The notes: a model not told the origin generated them from the sequence alone. Positions 36,353 through 45,484 are shown, counted from the stretch's first letter. The stretch is 64,000 bases of DNA from Selenomonas sp. F0473 (GCF_000315545.1 NZ_JH992902.1:1672638-1736637), one strand, 5' to 3'. Translations and numbers: made by a program.

Positions 36353-38017
36353 GTGAGAGGTGCGGAGGCGATTCTGGCCTGTCTGCGGGAGCAGGGTGTG
36401 GATACGTTGTTCGGCTACCCGGGCGGAATGATCCTGCCGCTGTACGACGCGCTCTATGCGCAGAACGATATACGGCAGGTGCTCGTGACGCATGAGCAGA
36501 ATGCGGCGCATGCGGCGGACGGTTATGCGCGGGCGACGGGACGCGTCGGCGTCTGTATCGCCACCTCGGGACCGGGGGCGACCAACCTTGTGACGGGGCT
36601 TGCGACGGCCTATATGGACTCGATTCCGGTGGTCGCCGTCACGGGACAAGTGGATATGGCGATGCTCGGGCGCGATGCGTTCCAAGAGACGGATATCCTC
36701 GACGTGACGATGCCCATTACAAAGCACAATTATAAGATCAAACAGGCGGCAGACCTCGTGCCGACCGTTCGCAAGGCGTTCGAGCTTGCGCGGAGCGGCC
36801 GTCCAGGGCCTGTCCTTTTGGATGTGCCGCGCAATCTCTTCTGCGAGGAGGTCGCGTACGAGGCGCGGGAGCCTTGTGTGCAAAGCCCCGGGACGCCCGA
36901 CGCGGATTTTATCATCTGTGCGGCGGAGGCGGCGGAGGAGATTGTGCGGGCGAAGCGGCCGCTCGTCATCGTGGGCGGCGGGGTCATCTCGGCGGGCACC
37001 TCCGCGGAGGTTGCCGCGTTTATCGAAAAATATCGGCTCCCCGTCGTGCATACGCTCATGGGCATGGGCGCCGTGCCGAGTACGCACCCGCAGATGCTCG
37101 GCTTTGCCGGGATGCACGGTGAAAAGGCGGCGAATTATGCCATCGGCGCGGCGGATCTTATCGTTGCGGTCGGGAGCCGGTTCGCCGACCGGCAGACGGG
37201 CAATCTCAGCAAGTATACGGCAGACCGAAAGTTCATCCATATCGACATCGATCCCGCCGAGATCGATAAGAATATCGCGGGCAGTCTCGGCCTTGCCGGG
37301 GATATGCGCACGATCCTCAAGCTGCTCATGAGGCAGGCTCCGCGGAGCGATCACGCCGCATGGTGGAAGCAGATCCGGGGATGGCGTGAGACGTACGACT
37401 ACGACTACCATGTGGGGCGTTTGACGGTGCCGTGGGCGCTCCATCAAATTGTGCAGAGCACGGCGGGCAGGCCTTACGCCTATGTGACGGATGTGGGGCA
37501 GCACCAGATGTGGGCGGCGCTCCATCTGCGCGTGGAGGAGCCGCGGACGTGGCTCACCTCGGGCGGACTCGGCACGATGGGCTACGGACTTCCCGCAGCG
37601 ATGGGAGCGCAGATCGCGTGGGGCAAGGACCGCCGTGTGGTCCACATCGCGGGCGACGGCGGCATTAAGATGACGGGCAATGAATACTATACGATTGCGC
37701 GGATGAATCTCCCAATTATTTCCATCATCGTCAACAACCGCGGGCTCGGGATGATCCGTCAGCTGCAGAAGGTACTGTACGACGAGCGCTACATTGCGTG
37801 CGATCTGGATCATGAGATGGACTATGTGAAATACGCGGAGAGTTTCGGCATCCGAGCGGCGGGCGTTTCGACACAGGAGGAATTTGCCGCGGCGCTCCGC
37901 AGCGCGTTGGAGGATACGGAACATCCGCGCGTCATTGTGGCGGATGTCAGGCGCAGTTTTGTAGAGCCGATGGCGAAGGGCGGTGCGCGTATTGATGAAT
38001 TTGTCGACTTTAAATAG
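36353..38017 (+). CDS. ilvB: Acetolactate synthase, catalytic large subunit
   Basis: 554 residues. TPP-dependent condensation of pyruvate for valine/leucine or with 2-oxobutyrate for isoleucine. Glu48 in THEQNAAHAADGYARA activates TPP; SGPGATNLVTG and VTGQV are present; GDGGIKMTGNEYYT...NNRG binds TPP-Mg. Central FAD-type domain present. It starts with GTG, GGGAG 11 bases upstream; no better in-frame start. It lies 13 kb from ilvN and is followed, with overlap, by a pilin-like gene. A non-anabolic acetolactate synthase is possible, but the sequence looks like the biosynthetic AHAS type. Confidence 0.92.
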   Translation: MRGAEAILACLREQGVDTLFGYPGGMILPLYDALYAQNDIRQVLVTHEQNAAHAADGYARATGRVGVCIATSGPGATNLVTGLATAYMDSIPVVAVTGQVDMAMLGRDAFQETDILDVTMPITKHNYKIKQAADLVPTVRKAFELARSGRPGPVLLDVPRNLFCEEVAYEAREPCVQSPGTPDADFIICAAEAAEEIVRAKRPLVIVGGGVISAGTSAEVAAFIEKYRLPVVHTLMGMGAVPSTHPQMLGFAGMHGEKAANYAIGAADLIVAVGSRFADRQTGNLSKYTADRKFIHIDIDPAEIDKNIAGSLGLAGDMRTILKLLMRQAPRSDHAAWWKQIRGWRETYDYDYHVGRLTVPWALHQIVQSTAGRPYAYVTDVGQHQMWAALHLRVEEPRTWLTSGGLGTMGYGLPAAMGAQIAWGKDRRVVHIAGDGGIKMTGNEYYTIARMNLPIISIIVNNRGLGMIRQLQKVLYDERYIACDLDHEMDYVKYAESFGIRAAGVSTQEEFAAALRSALEDTEHPRVIVADVRRSFVEPMAKGGARIDEFVDFK

Positions 38018-38423
38018 CGCGGCGGGGGCACGGGAAAAGGACAAGCGGGGGCAGGCGGGATTTTCCCTGCTCTCGACGCTGCTTGCCGTGATGATTCTCG
38101 GCATCGTCCTTGCGATTGCGGTGCCGCGGTTCTCGTCGGCAATCGCGGCGGCGAACACGGTGAAGGTGCAGGCCGATCTCACGGCTCTTGATACGGCGAT
38201 TGTGCTCTATCAGACGGCGAAGGGCAAGGATCCGACGGCGATCAAAGATCTCGCGGATTACGTGACGGAGATCGAGCATCTGAAACCGCCTTCCGGTAAA
38301 GCGCACGCGGGCGGTACGGAGGTTGCGCTGGACGGCGCCTCCTATACGATCAAGACTGTGGACGGCGTTTGCCGGGCCGTATGCGTCGACAAGACGGCGG
38401 AGGAATTCGGCAGGAAAGAGTGA
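37995..38423 (+). CDS. Type IV pilin-like protein (major-pilin-like, no Glu5)
   Basis: 142 residues from the ATG at 37995, overlapping the end of ilvB by 23 bases. A hydrophilic leader ends ...RGQAG, then FSLLSTLLAVMILGIVLAIAVPRF, the N-terminal helix cleaved by prepilin peptidase after Gly. Position 5 of the mature protein is Ser, not the Glu found in most pilins. The soluble domain has two late cysteines (VCRAVC). It heads a run of pilus genes. Its role as the main fibre subunit or as a tip/minor subunit is uncertain. Confidence 0.8.
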   Translation: MNLSTLNSAAGAREKDKRGQAGFSLLSTLLAVMILGIVLAIAVPRFSSAIAAANTVKVQADLTALDTAIVLYQTAKGKDPTAIKDLADYVTEIEHLKPPSGKAHAGGTEVALDGASYTIKTVDGVCRAVCVDKTAEEFGRKE

Positions 38424-38440
38424 GATGGGAGGCCATAGGC

Positions 38441-39008
38441 ATGCGGGAGGAGGCGGGGCGACTTTTTCCTGAGCGGCGGCAGGGTGTGCCGCTCGCGGTT
38501 TTATGGAGCCTTTGCGCGTTCGTCCTCTGTGCATTTTGCGGGCCGACCGTACGTACCGGCTGCGGCACGCTGTTTACGGCGGCGCTTATTTGGCTCGCCT
38601 TTCTCGATGTGCGGGACGGTTTTCTGTATGACTGTATTACGCTGCCGTTTGCCCTGCTGGGGGCGGCGCTTTCGGCGGCGGGATTTTTGGCGCCTTTTGC
38701 TGAGGCGCTGATTGGCGGGACGCTGCGGCGTCTTATTTTATTGCCTGCATATTGTCTCGCATGGAGGGATGGGCGGCGGCGATGTCAAACTCGCGGCCGG
38801 GCTTGGACTCTGGCTGGGTTGGCAGGCGGCGGTTATCGCCGTCTGGACCGCCTTTATGCTGGGCGGCATTACGGCTGCCGCGCTGCTCCTCACGAAACGG
38901 CGGAAACGGCATGACGCCATCCCGTTCGGCCCCTGCCTCGCCGTGGGCGGCTATGTCGGATTTGCCGCGGGGGATATGCTGTGGCGGTTCTATTGGGGAG
39001 CGCTCTAA
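38441..39008 (+). pseudogene. Prepilin peptidase (A24 family), frameshifted
   Basis: The reading frame from ATG 38441 (gggagg upstream) encodes the first helices and the first catalytic Asp region (LAFLDVRDGFLYDCITLP) up to about 38722. The rest, with the second catalytic motif GMGGGDVKLAAGLGLWLG and FGPCLAVGGYVGF, is in the frame ending at 39008. Removing one base near ctgcggcgtc (about 38720-38727) would join them into one protein of about 188 residues. It lacks the N-terminal methyltransferase domain, like short archaeal-type or Firmicute forms. It may be a real lesion, a sequencing error, or a phase-variable site. Confidence 0.8.
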
Positions 39009-39505
39009 TGCGGCGCGCAATGCGCGGTATGGCGCTGCTCGAGATGCTCGTCGGACTCTCCGTCGCCGCGGTGATCCTTAGCGCCGCGCTCCCGATCGGG
39101 ATCTCGATCTATGCGCGTGCGGCCGTGACGTATGAGGCGGCGTATCTTGTCAGTGAGCTGCGCCGCGTGCAGGCGGTCAGCCGTACGACGGCGATGCCCC
39201 TCTATGTGCTTGAGCAGCACAGAGCAGGCACGCGCAATCCGAGCCTCCACATCTGTGCGGACGGCTACGATATCCGTCATCCCGTTGAGGGGATTGCCCG
39301 CAGACACGATCTGCTCCCGCTCATCCGCCTGCACCGCCACAATCTCACGAATCGGCCCGCGGCGTTTGGCGGCAACGGCGACGTTGCATGGAGCCAAAGC
39401 GCAAATATGACGATCCGTATCTATGCCCGCGGGCATGAGGAGGATTTCGTGAGCGTTGTGATCGACCGCGCGGCGCGCATCCGGATCGAACGGGGGGCGC
39501 TTTGA
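39008..39505 (+). CDS. Prepilin-like protein (GspH/FimT type)
   Basis: 165 residues. Very short leader MRRAMRG then MALLEMLVGLSVAAVIL, with Glu at mature position 5 as prepilin peptidase and assembly require. The soluble domain is beta-rich and basic. The start overlaps the last base of the prepilin peptidase stop, and the end overlaps the next gene by one base. Likely a minor pilin or pseudopilin. Confidence 0.78.
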   Translation: MRRAMRGMALLEMLVGLSVAAVILSAALPIGISIYARAAVTYEAAYLVSELRRVQAVSRTTAMPLYVLEQHRAGTRNPSLHICADGYDIRHPVEGIARRHDLLPLIRLHRHNLTNRPAAFGGNGDVAWSQSANMTIRIYARGHEEDFVSVVIDRAARIRIERGAL

Positions 39506-39894
39506 TGCGGCGCGGCGTACGGGAACGGGAGGCGGGGTATCTCCTCCTCGAGACCGTTGCGCTCGGGCTCATCGTACTGGCTGCGGCGGCAGTGCTCGGT
39601 CTCTTTGCACGGACGGCGCTGCTCGACGCCGAGGGGCGCGCGCGTACGGATGCGGCGCTGCTTGCGCGGGAACGCTTCTCTGCGAGTGCGGCGGAACTCG
39701 ATGCCGGGGGGACCGTGTCCGGCGGTGTGACTGAGGTGCGGCGCAGCGATACGGTCTATACGGTATCGGCAGATGTTGCACGGAAAGATGTATTTTACGA
39801 TGTGACGCTCCATATCTCATGGACGGTGTGCGGGCGCGCGCGGTCGGCGGATTATGTGCGGAGGATGAGGGGGCGTCATGCGGCCGGAAACTAG
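39505..39894 (+). CDS. Prepilin-like minor pilin
   Basis: 129 residues. Leader MRRGVREREAG, then YLLLETVALGLIVLAAAAVLG with Glu5. The remainder is a short soluble domain with Asp/Ala-rich stretches. It overlaps both neighbours, consistent with ordered translation of minor pilins. GspI/PilV-like position in the cluster. Confidence 0.75.
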   Translation: MRRGVREREAGYLLLETVALGLIVLAAAAVLGLFARTALLDAEGRARTDAALLARERFSASAAELDAGGTVSGGVTEVRRSDTVYTVSADVARKDVFYDVTLHISWTVCGRARSADYVRRMRGRHAAGN

Positions 39895-40390
39895 CGGGCG
39901 TCGGGGGGAATCCGGCATCATTTTAACCGAGCTGGCCGTCAGCCTGCCGATCTTCGTCCTCCTCCTGACCTTTCTTGCATTTGCCTCCGCGTGGGGGTGG
40001 AGGACCTATCGGCAGCAGGCCGCGGATGCGGAACTGCATCAGGAGATGCAGATTGTCTTTGCCCGCGTTGTCGAGTCCGCGCTCCTCTCGGACCGCATCG
40101 GGAAAAGTTGGCAAAACGGCTATGAAATGCGCCGGAATCTCTTGACCGGCCGCCCATTGGACCGTTATTGGGTGGACGAGGGACAGCTTGTCCTGAACCA
40201 CGGATCGTTTCCCCTGACCGGCGCGTTTGCAGGCGCGGGCGTGCATATCTCGGAATTTGTCGTGGAGGAGGATGCCGTGCTTCCGCGTCTCTATCACATC
40301 CGTATGACGGGGGAGAGCACGGTCACGGGGCATACGTGTACGCTCGCGACGGCGGTATATCTACGGGAGGGCAAAGATGCGCGCCCGTGA
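39878..40390 (+). CDS. Prepilin-like minor pilin (PilW/GspJ-like)
   Basis: 170 residues. Leader ...RRGESG, then IILTELAVSLPIFVLLLTFLAF with Glu5. Soluble domain of about 130 residues. Overlaps the preceding gene by 17 bases and the next by 14. By order it resembles GspJ/PilW. Confidence 0.74.
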   Translation: MRPETSGRRGESGIILTELAVSLPIFVLLLTFLAFASAWGWRTYRQQAADAELHQEMQIVFARVVESALLSDRIGKSWQNGYEMRRNLLTGRPLDRYWVDEGQLVLNHGSFPLTGAFAGAGVHISEFVVEEDAVLPRLYHIRMTGESTVTGHTCTLATAVYLREGKDARP

Positions 40391-40841
40391 TTTCATCGGG
40401 GATGAGCGGGGCGCGGTGTCGGTCCTCGGGCTCTGCGTGCTCACGGTATTGGTTTTGCTTGCGCTTGCCTGCGTTCATTTTATGCGCGGCGGCAATGTGC
40501 TCGCGGCGGAATACGAGCGCGAGACGCAGCTGCGTCTGGCTGCCGAGAGCGGCGTCGAGACGGCGGCCGCGGCCCTTGAGGCTTCTGCCGATGCCTACGA
40601 CGGGCTGCCGGCGCCGGGGGAACGGATAGAGCTTGCGTGCGCGGATATCCCCGTGACGGGGGACATCGAGGTACGCGTCTTTGCGGAGGCACCCGCACCG
40701 GGACAGCTTTACCTGATCGCCGCGGCTGTGGATCATGCGGCGCCGCACATCGACGACGGCGAAGGATGGGTGCGCGGGAAAATCGTACGCGCGTACATGG
40801 AGGAGAAGGATCATCGCTATGTTTGGCGGCGCTTTTTTTAA
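40377..40841 (+). CDS. PilX/GspK-like minor pilin without Glu5
   Basis: 154 residues. Leader MRARDFIGDERG, then AVSVLGLCVLTVLVLLALACVHF; mature position 5 is Leu, not Glu. In GspK/PilX-type subunits loss of Glu5 marks the subunit that sits at the very tip. RLAAESGVETAAAAL is typical of PilX. gggagg lies 6 bases before the ATG. Confidence 0.75.
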   Translation: MRARDFIGDERGAVSVLGLCVLTVLVLLALACVHFMRGGNVLAAEYERETQLRLAAESGVETAAAALEASADAYDGLPAPGERIELACADIPVTGDIEVRVFAEAPAPGQLYLIAAAVDHAAPHIDDGEGWVRGKIVRAYMEEKDHRYVWRRFF

Positions 40842-42006
40842 AATCCTGCGGCCCGTGCGCGAGACGGTCGGGATCTATCCGTCCGCGCATGGGATCGCCT
40901 TTGCGTATCTGTGTGCGCCGGAGGACGGTGCCGGCACATGGACGGTGACGGAACTGCGCAGGGCGCCGGCCGTATGGATGGACGGAGACGGTGCGGCCCG
41001 GCTTGCGGCGCTTGTTCGGGAAGAACTCTCGCGCATGGGGCGGACGCACCTGCCGCTGGCGCTCGCGCTGCCGGCCGCAGAAGCGGAGGTGAGGACCGTG
41101 GAACTGCCCGCGGCGCTGACCGGCGGGGAACTGCACAAGGCGTTATTGTGGGCGCTGCGTGCATCGGCGGACGAGCGTGACGCCGCATTGCCCGAGGAGA
41201 TGTGCCTCTGCTATACGGTGCTGCCGGAGGCGTCCGTACATCGCTGCCGAGCGGCGGCGCTTCCGGCTGCGCGCGTCCGGGAGATTTTTTCGGCCTTTGC
41301 GCAGGAGGGCCTTTCTTTGCGCCGTCTGACCGTCTGTCCGGCCGACGGCGGAGAACTGGCGGAGCGGATCTCTGCGGCGCGTATGTTGGGACTGCCGTGG
41401 GAACGTACGGATCCCGTAGAGGAGGCGGCGGTCCTGCCGGCCGTCTACGCGGGGCTGCTCTTTTGCAAAGATACGCCCGGCAGACTCTATTTGACCGGCG
41501 GCATGCGCCCGAAGACATGCCTGCGCCGGTATGCGGCCGCCGCGCTTGCCGTGCTGTCGGCGGCTGCGTTCCTTGGCGCGATTGCGGCGGAGGCGGGCGC
41601 CTATATGACGGTTCTGCGGGAACGGGATCGTGCGCGCGAGGAACTTGCGCTCCACGCGGCGGACCGCCGCCGTATGGAGGAACATATGACGCTGCGCGCG
41701 GATACGGTGCGGCGGGAGCGTCTCTTGACGGCGTTCTTGGCGGACAGTCTGCCGTGGCGCGCCGTCCTCGTCCATCTCGGGAGCGTCACGGAGGACGGGA
41801 TCCGGTTTCTTTCCGTCGCGTCGGAAGGGCATACGCTCCGCATGGAGGGGGAAGCCGCGCATTACGAGGCGCTCGCCTCTATGATGAGCCGGCTGCAGGC
41901 GGGAGCGTTCTTCACGGGCGGCGTCAGGCTGGAGCGTGCGGCACAGGAGCGCGGCGCTGCGGAAGCGCCGGCACGGATCCGCTTTGTGCTGCGCGCGGAT
42001 TGGTAG
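40819..42006 (+). CDS. PilM-PilN-like fusion, pilus assembly
   Basis: 395 residues. Residues 1-230 resemble a shortened PilM actin-like cytoplasmic domain (ETVGIYPSAHGIAFAYL; LALALPAAEAEVRTVELP; a swarm of Ala-rich helices). One membrane helix follows (about 236-256), then a coiled coil and a periplasmic PilN-like fold to the end. PilM recruits PilN/PilO under the inner membrane in type IVa systems; a single-chain version removes the need for assembly. Overlaps the preceding pilin gene by 23 bases, ATG at 40819 behind aggagaagga. Actin-fold motifs are degenerate, so nucleotide binding is doubtful. Confidence 0.68.
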   Translation: MFGGAFFKILRPVRETVGIYPSAHGIAFAYLCAPEDGAGTWTVTELRRAPAVWMDGDGAARLAALVREELSRMGRTHLPLALALPAAEAEVRTVELPAALTGGELHKALLWALRASADERDAALPEEMCLCYTVLPEASVHRCRAAALPAARVREIFSAFAQEGLSLRRLTVCPADGGELAERISAARMLGLPWERTDPVEEAAVLPAVYAGLLFCKDTPGRLYLTGGMRPKTCLRRYAAAALAVLSAAAFLGAIAAEAGAYMTVLRERDRAREELALHAADRRRMEEHMTLRADTVRRERLLTAFLADSLPWRAVLVHLGSVTEDGIRFLSVASEGHTLRMEGEAAHYEALASMMSRLQAGAFFTGGVRLERAAQERGAAEAPARIRFVLRADW

Positions 42007-42015
42007 GGAGGCGGC

Positions 42016-42567
42016 ATGCGTTATTTTTCGGAGGCGGAGCGCGTTCAAATCGTTGCGGTCGGCGCGGTGCTGCTCGGCTTGATCTACTTTTTCCTAATCG
42101 CACCGTTTATAGAAGCGGAATGTCGTGCGGCCCGGGCGGAACTCGAGGCCGCGCGTGCGGCGTCGGCGGAGCTCGCGCGTTACCGCGCGGGCGCGGGCGA
42201 CGATGCGGAGGCCGTGCGTACGCGGGGGAATACGGGTGCGGAAGCGCTGCCCGCGTCGCTCGGGCAGGGCGCGTTTATTCAGGCGGCAGAGCGCACGGCG
42301 TCCGCGGCGGGAGTGACCCTCGACGCCGTTGTCCCTCAGGCGGTTGAAACGTCGGATGAACTGACGGTGCAGCCGATCGAAATCTCTTTTCACGGCGGCT
42401 ATTTCGAAATTTTGGACTTTATGAAAAGTCTTGCGGAGGGGCCGCGCGCCGTTCAGTTCGGCGATATGGAGCTGAAGGAGGAAGAGCGCGGTCTGCATTG
42501 TGCGCTTACGGTAAGAATCGCTTCCACGGCGGAAAATACGAAAGAACCGCCGCGGAATGGAAAGTAA
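42016..42567 (+). CDS. PilO-like inner-membrane pilus alignment protein
   Basis: 183 residues. A short cytoplasmic end, one membrane helix (about 12-32), a coiled coil (about 36-65), then a ferredoxin-like periplasmic domain containing ISFHGGYFEILDFMKSL, the usual PilO core. It pairs with PilN to link the inner-membrane platform to the pilus. Last gene of the pilus set. No PilB, PilT, PilC or PilQ in the window, so the machine must be completed elsewhere. Confidence 0.78.
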   Translation: MRYFSEAERVQIVAVGAVLLGLIYFFLIAPFIEAECRAARAELEAARAASAELARYRAGAGDDAEAVRTRGNTGAEALPASLGQGAFIQAAERTASAAGVTLDAVVPQAVETSDELTVQPIEISFHGGYFEILDFMKSLAEGPRAVQFGDMELKEEERGLHCALTVRIASTAENTKEPPRNGK

Positions 42568-42571
42568 AGTC

Positions 42572-42600
42572 TTGTCTTTGGGGCGTAAATGGCATATATT
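42572..42600 (+). promoter_or_regulatory. Promoter of the aro operon
   Basis: TTGTCT (42572-42577) and TATATT (42595-42600), 17-base spacer; an overlapping TATAAT starts at 42600. Confidence 0.65.
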
Positions 42601-42638
42601 ATAATTACGATCATGAATCTGCACGGAAAGGGGACGGC

Positions 42639-43808
42639 ATGAGCGGACTGCGGTTTATCACGGCGGGCGAGTCGCACGGCGCGGCGCTCACCGCGATACT
42701 GGAAGGATTGCCTGCGGGGCTTGCGGTCGCGCGGGAGGCGATTGACGGACAGCTCGCGCGGCGCCGGCGCGGCTACGGGCGCGGCGGCCGCATGAAGATC
42801 GAGACGGACCGCATTCAGGTGCTCTCGGGACTCCGGTTCGGCGAGACGCTCGGATCGCCCCTCACGCTGCAAGTGGTCAATCGCGATTTTAAAAACTGGA
42901 CGGAGCGCATGGATCCCTTCGGTGCGCCCGTGGGGCCGAAGGTCACGGCAGTGCGGCCGGGACATGCGGATCTCGCGGGCGCGCTCAAATATGACTGTGA
43001 CGATGCGCGCGATATCCTCGAGCGATCGAGCGCGCGCGAGACGACGATGCGCGTCGCCGTCGGCGCGGTCTGCCGGCAGCTGCTCGCTGCGCTCGGCGTT
43101 ACGGTGGTTTCTCATGTGACGGAGATCGGCGGCGTTTCGGCGGACCGCGCGGCGATCCGCGAAGCGGATATCGGCGTGACGAACGGCGCGGCGCTTTCCT
43201 GCTGTGATCCCGCCGCCGAGATACGCATGAAGGAGCGGATTGATGAGGCAAAGGCGGCGGGCGATACGCTCGGGGGAATCTTTGAGATCCTCGTGCGCGG
43301 CCTTCCCGTCGGCTTAGGCTCCCATGTGCAGTGGGACCGTCGGCTCGACGGACGTCTCGCGGGCGCGCTCATGTCCATTCAGGCGGTCAAGGGCGTGGAG
43401 ATCGGCGCGGGCTTTGCCTGCGCACATGCGCCCGGCAGTGAGATCCATGATGAAATCTATATGGGCGACGACGGCCGCCCCTGCCGCCGCACAAATCGTG
43501 CGGGCGGTCTCGAGGGGGGCATGACGAACGGCGAAACCCTTGTCGTGCGCGCCGTGATGAAGCCGATCCCGACGCTCATGGCGCCGCTGCGGACGATCGA
43601 TCTCGTTGCGAAGAAAGAAGTATCGGCGGCGAAGGAACGCAGCGACTGCTGCGCCGTGCCCGCAGCCTCCGTCGTCGGCGAGGCCGCGGTCTCCTTTGTC
43701 CTTGCAGATGCCGTCTGTGAGATGTTCCATGCGGACACCATGACAGACCTTGCCGCGTCCGTTGCGGCGTATCGCTCTCGTATAGACGGCAGGTGGCAGA
43801 ACGCATGA
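42639..43808 (+). CDS. aroC: Chorismate synthase
   Basis: 389 residues. FMN-dependent last step of the shikimate pathway, forming chorismate from EPSP. Signatures GESHGAALTAILEGLPAG at the start, the RRRRGYGRGGRM segment, SARETTMRVAVGA and, late, GGMTNGE. The ATG lies after ggaaagggga. Overlaps aroK by ATGA. Confidence 0.96.
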   Translation: MSGLRFITAGESHGAALTAILEGLPAGLAVAREAIDGQLARRRRGYGRGGRMKIETDRIQVLSGLRFGETLGSPLTLQVVNRDFKNWTERMDPFGAPVGPKVTAVRPGHADLAGALKYDCDDARDILERSSARETTMRVAVGAVCRQLLAALGVTVVSHVTEIGGVSADRAAIREADIGVTNGAALSCCDPAAEIRMKERIDEAKAAGDTLGGIFEILVRGLPVGLGSHVQWDRRLDGRLAGALMSIQAVKGVEIGAGFACAHAPGSEIHDEIYMGDDGRPCRRTNRAGGLEGGMTNGETLVVRAVMKPIPTLMAPLRTIDLVAKKEVSAAKERSDCCAVPAASVVGEAAVSFVLADAVCEMFHADTMTDLAASVAAYRSRIDGRWQNA

Positions 43809-44326
43809 AGAACGTCGTCCTGATCGGCTTTATGGGGACGGGCAAGACCACGATTGGCCGCCTGCTCGCCGGGCGTCTCGGCTGCGCCTTTCACGATCTC
43901 GATAGGAAAATTGAAGAAACGGGCGGCATGTCCATTCCGGAGATGTTCGCCCGGTACGGCGAGCCGTATTTCCGCGCACGGGAAAAGGAAGCGGTGCGGG
44001 CCGCTGCCGCGCGCGGCAATCTCGTCGTCGCGACGGGCGGCGGCGTGGTGAAGGATGCGGAGAATATCGCCGCGCTGCGCAGGAGCGGCATCATCGTCGC
44101 TCTGACGGCGGATGTCGACACCATCCTTGCGCGCACCGCCCGGTGCGGGGAGCGTCCCGTGCTGGACGGCGCGGACGCGGGAGATCGGCGCGCGGCGATC
44201 GAGAGCCTCCTCGCAGACCGACGGCATCTCTATGAAGGCGCCGATATCACGGTGGACACGACGGGGCGCGCGCCGCTCGAGATCGCGGAACACATTATGC
44301 AGTCCATACGAATCTGGAGAAAATAA
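43805..44326 (+). CDS. aroK: Shikimate kinase
   Basis: 173 residues. Phosphorylates shikimate. Walker A GFMGTGKTT (8-16), shikimate-binding DLDRKIE and GGGVV, lid Arg region CGERPVL. Coupled to aroC by a 4-base overlap and followed by aroB after 3 bases. Confidence 0.95.
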   Translation: MKNVVLIGFMGTGKTTIGRLLAGRLGCAFHDLDRKIEETGGMSIPEMFARYGEPYFRAREKEAVRAAAARGNLVVATGGGVVKDAENIAALRRSGIIVALTADVDTILARTARCGERPVLDGADAGDRRAAIESLLADRRHLYEGADITVDTTGRAPLEIAEHIMQSIRIWRK

Positions 44327-44329
44327 AAT

Positions 44330-45421
44330 ATGCGTAGGGTAGAAGTCGCACTCAAAGAGCGCAGCTATCACATTTATATCGGCTGCGGGATCGGAGACGA
44401 ACTCGCGGCATTTGTCCGTGCGGCGGACTTCTCGCATCGAGGCATGATTGTCACGGACGCCGAGGTCGGTCCGCACTGTGCGGATGGGATCGCCGGGATT
44501 CTCGCGGAGGCGGGGGTCGCGGCGGATATCGTGACGGTTCCCGCGGGGGAGCCTTCGAAGTCGCTGGATGAGGCGAACCGCATCTACACGCGGGCCATCG
44601 AGCTGGGCCTGGATCGGAAATCGCCGATCTTTGCGCTCGGCGGCGGCGTGGTGGGAGATCTTGCGGGCTTTGTTGCCGCGACGTATATGCGCGGCGTACC
44701 GTTTGTACAGCTGCCGACCAGCCTGCTTGCACAGGTGGATTCAAGCGTCGGCGGCAAGGTCGGCGTCAACCATCCGATGGGCAAGAACCTCATCGGCGCG
44801 TTCTATCAACCCGCAGCGGTCTTTATGGAACTGCGGTTCCTCGAGACGCTGCCGCCGCGTGAAGTTGCGGCGGGGCTCGGGGAGATCATCAAATACGGCG
44901 TCATCTACGATGCGGATTTTTTCGCATGGATTGCCGCACACCGCGATGAGATACTCGCGCTTGAGCGTGAGGCGGCCGTTCATATGATTGCGCGTTCCTG
45001 CGAGATCAAGGCGGACGTTGTGCGCCGGGACGAGCGTGAGAACGGACTGCGGCGCATCCTCAACTTCGGCCATACGATCGCCCATGCGGTCGAGACGGAG
45101 ACCGGCTATACGCGCTACCGGCACGGTGAAGCGGTCGCGATTGGCATGATCGGGGCGGCTTATATCAGCGAAGAGATGGGGCTGCTCCCCCCTGCGGACC
45201 GTGCGCGCATCGAGCGGATCGTTGCGCAGATGGGCCTGCCGCTGCGTGCCGCGGGTGTGACGCCGGATGCGATGTATGCGGATCTCTTTCACGATAAAAA
45301 GACCGTGGACGGACGTATCCACTGGGTTCTGGCGCAGGGAATCGGCAGCGTGCGGGTGTGCGCGGATGTGCCCGAGGATGTTGTGCGCCGCGCATTGATC
45401 AAAGTTTGCACGGTACATTGA
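44330..45421 (+). CDS. aroB: 3-Dehydroquinate synthase
   Basis: 363 residues. NAD- and Zn-dependent conversion of DAHP to dehydroquinate. NAD motif GGGVVGDLAGFVAA, active-site PTSLLAQVDSSVGGKVGVNHP, metal ligands in GEIIKYG, NFGHTIAHAVE and HGEAVAIGM. ggag 10 bases before the ATG. Third gene of aroC-aroK-aroB. A 63-base gap separates it from the diguanylate cyclase. Confidence 0.96.
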   Translation: MRRVEVALKERSYHIYIGCGIGDELAAFVRAADFSHRGMIVTDAEVGPHCADGIAGILAEAGVAADIVTVPAGEPSKSLDEANRIYTRAIELGLDRKSPIFALGGGVVGDLAGFVAATYMRGVPFVQLPTSLLAQVDSSVGGKVGVNHPMGKNLIGAFYQPAAVFMELRFLETLPPREVAAGLGEIIKYGVIYDADFFAWIAAHRDEILALEREAAVHMIARSCEIKADVVRRDERENGLRRILNFGHTIAHAVETETGYTRYRHGEAVAIGMIGAAYISEEMGLLPPADRARIERIVAQMGLPLRAAGVTPDAMYADLFHDKKTVDGRIHWVLAQGIGSVRVCADVPEDVVRRALIKVCTVH

Positions 45422-45484
45422 AGGGCGCTTAAGGGAAGCCTATTTTTTGACGAATGATCATGATATAAACGGGGAGGCGAGCGT

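Noticed and set aside
38720-38730. Programmed ribosomal frameshifting in the prepilin peptidase gene
   Set aside because: No slippery heptamer or stimulatory pseudoknot is evident near the frame change; a lesion or sequence error is simpler.
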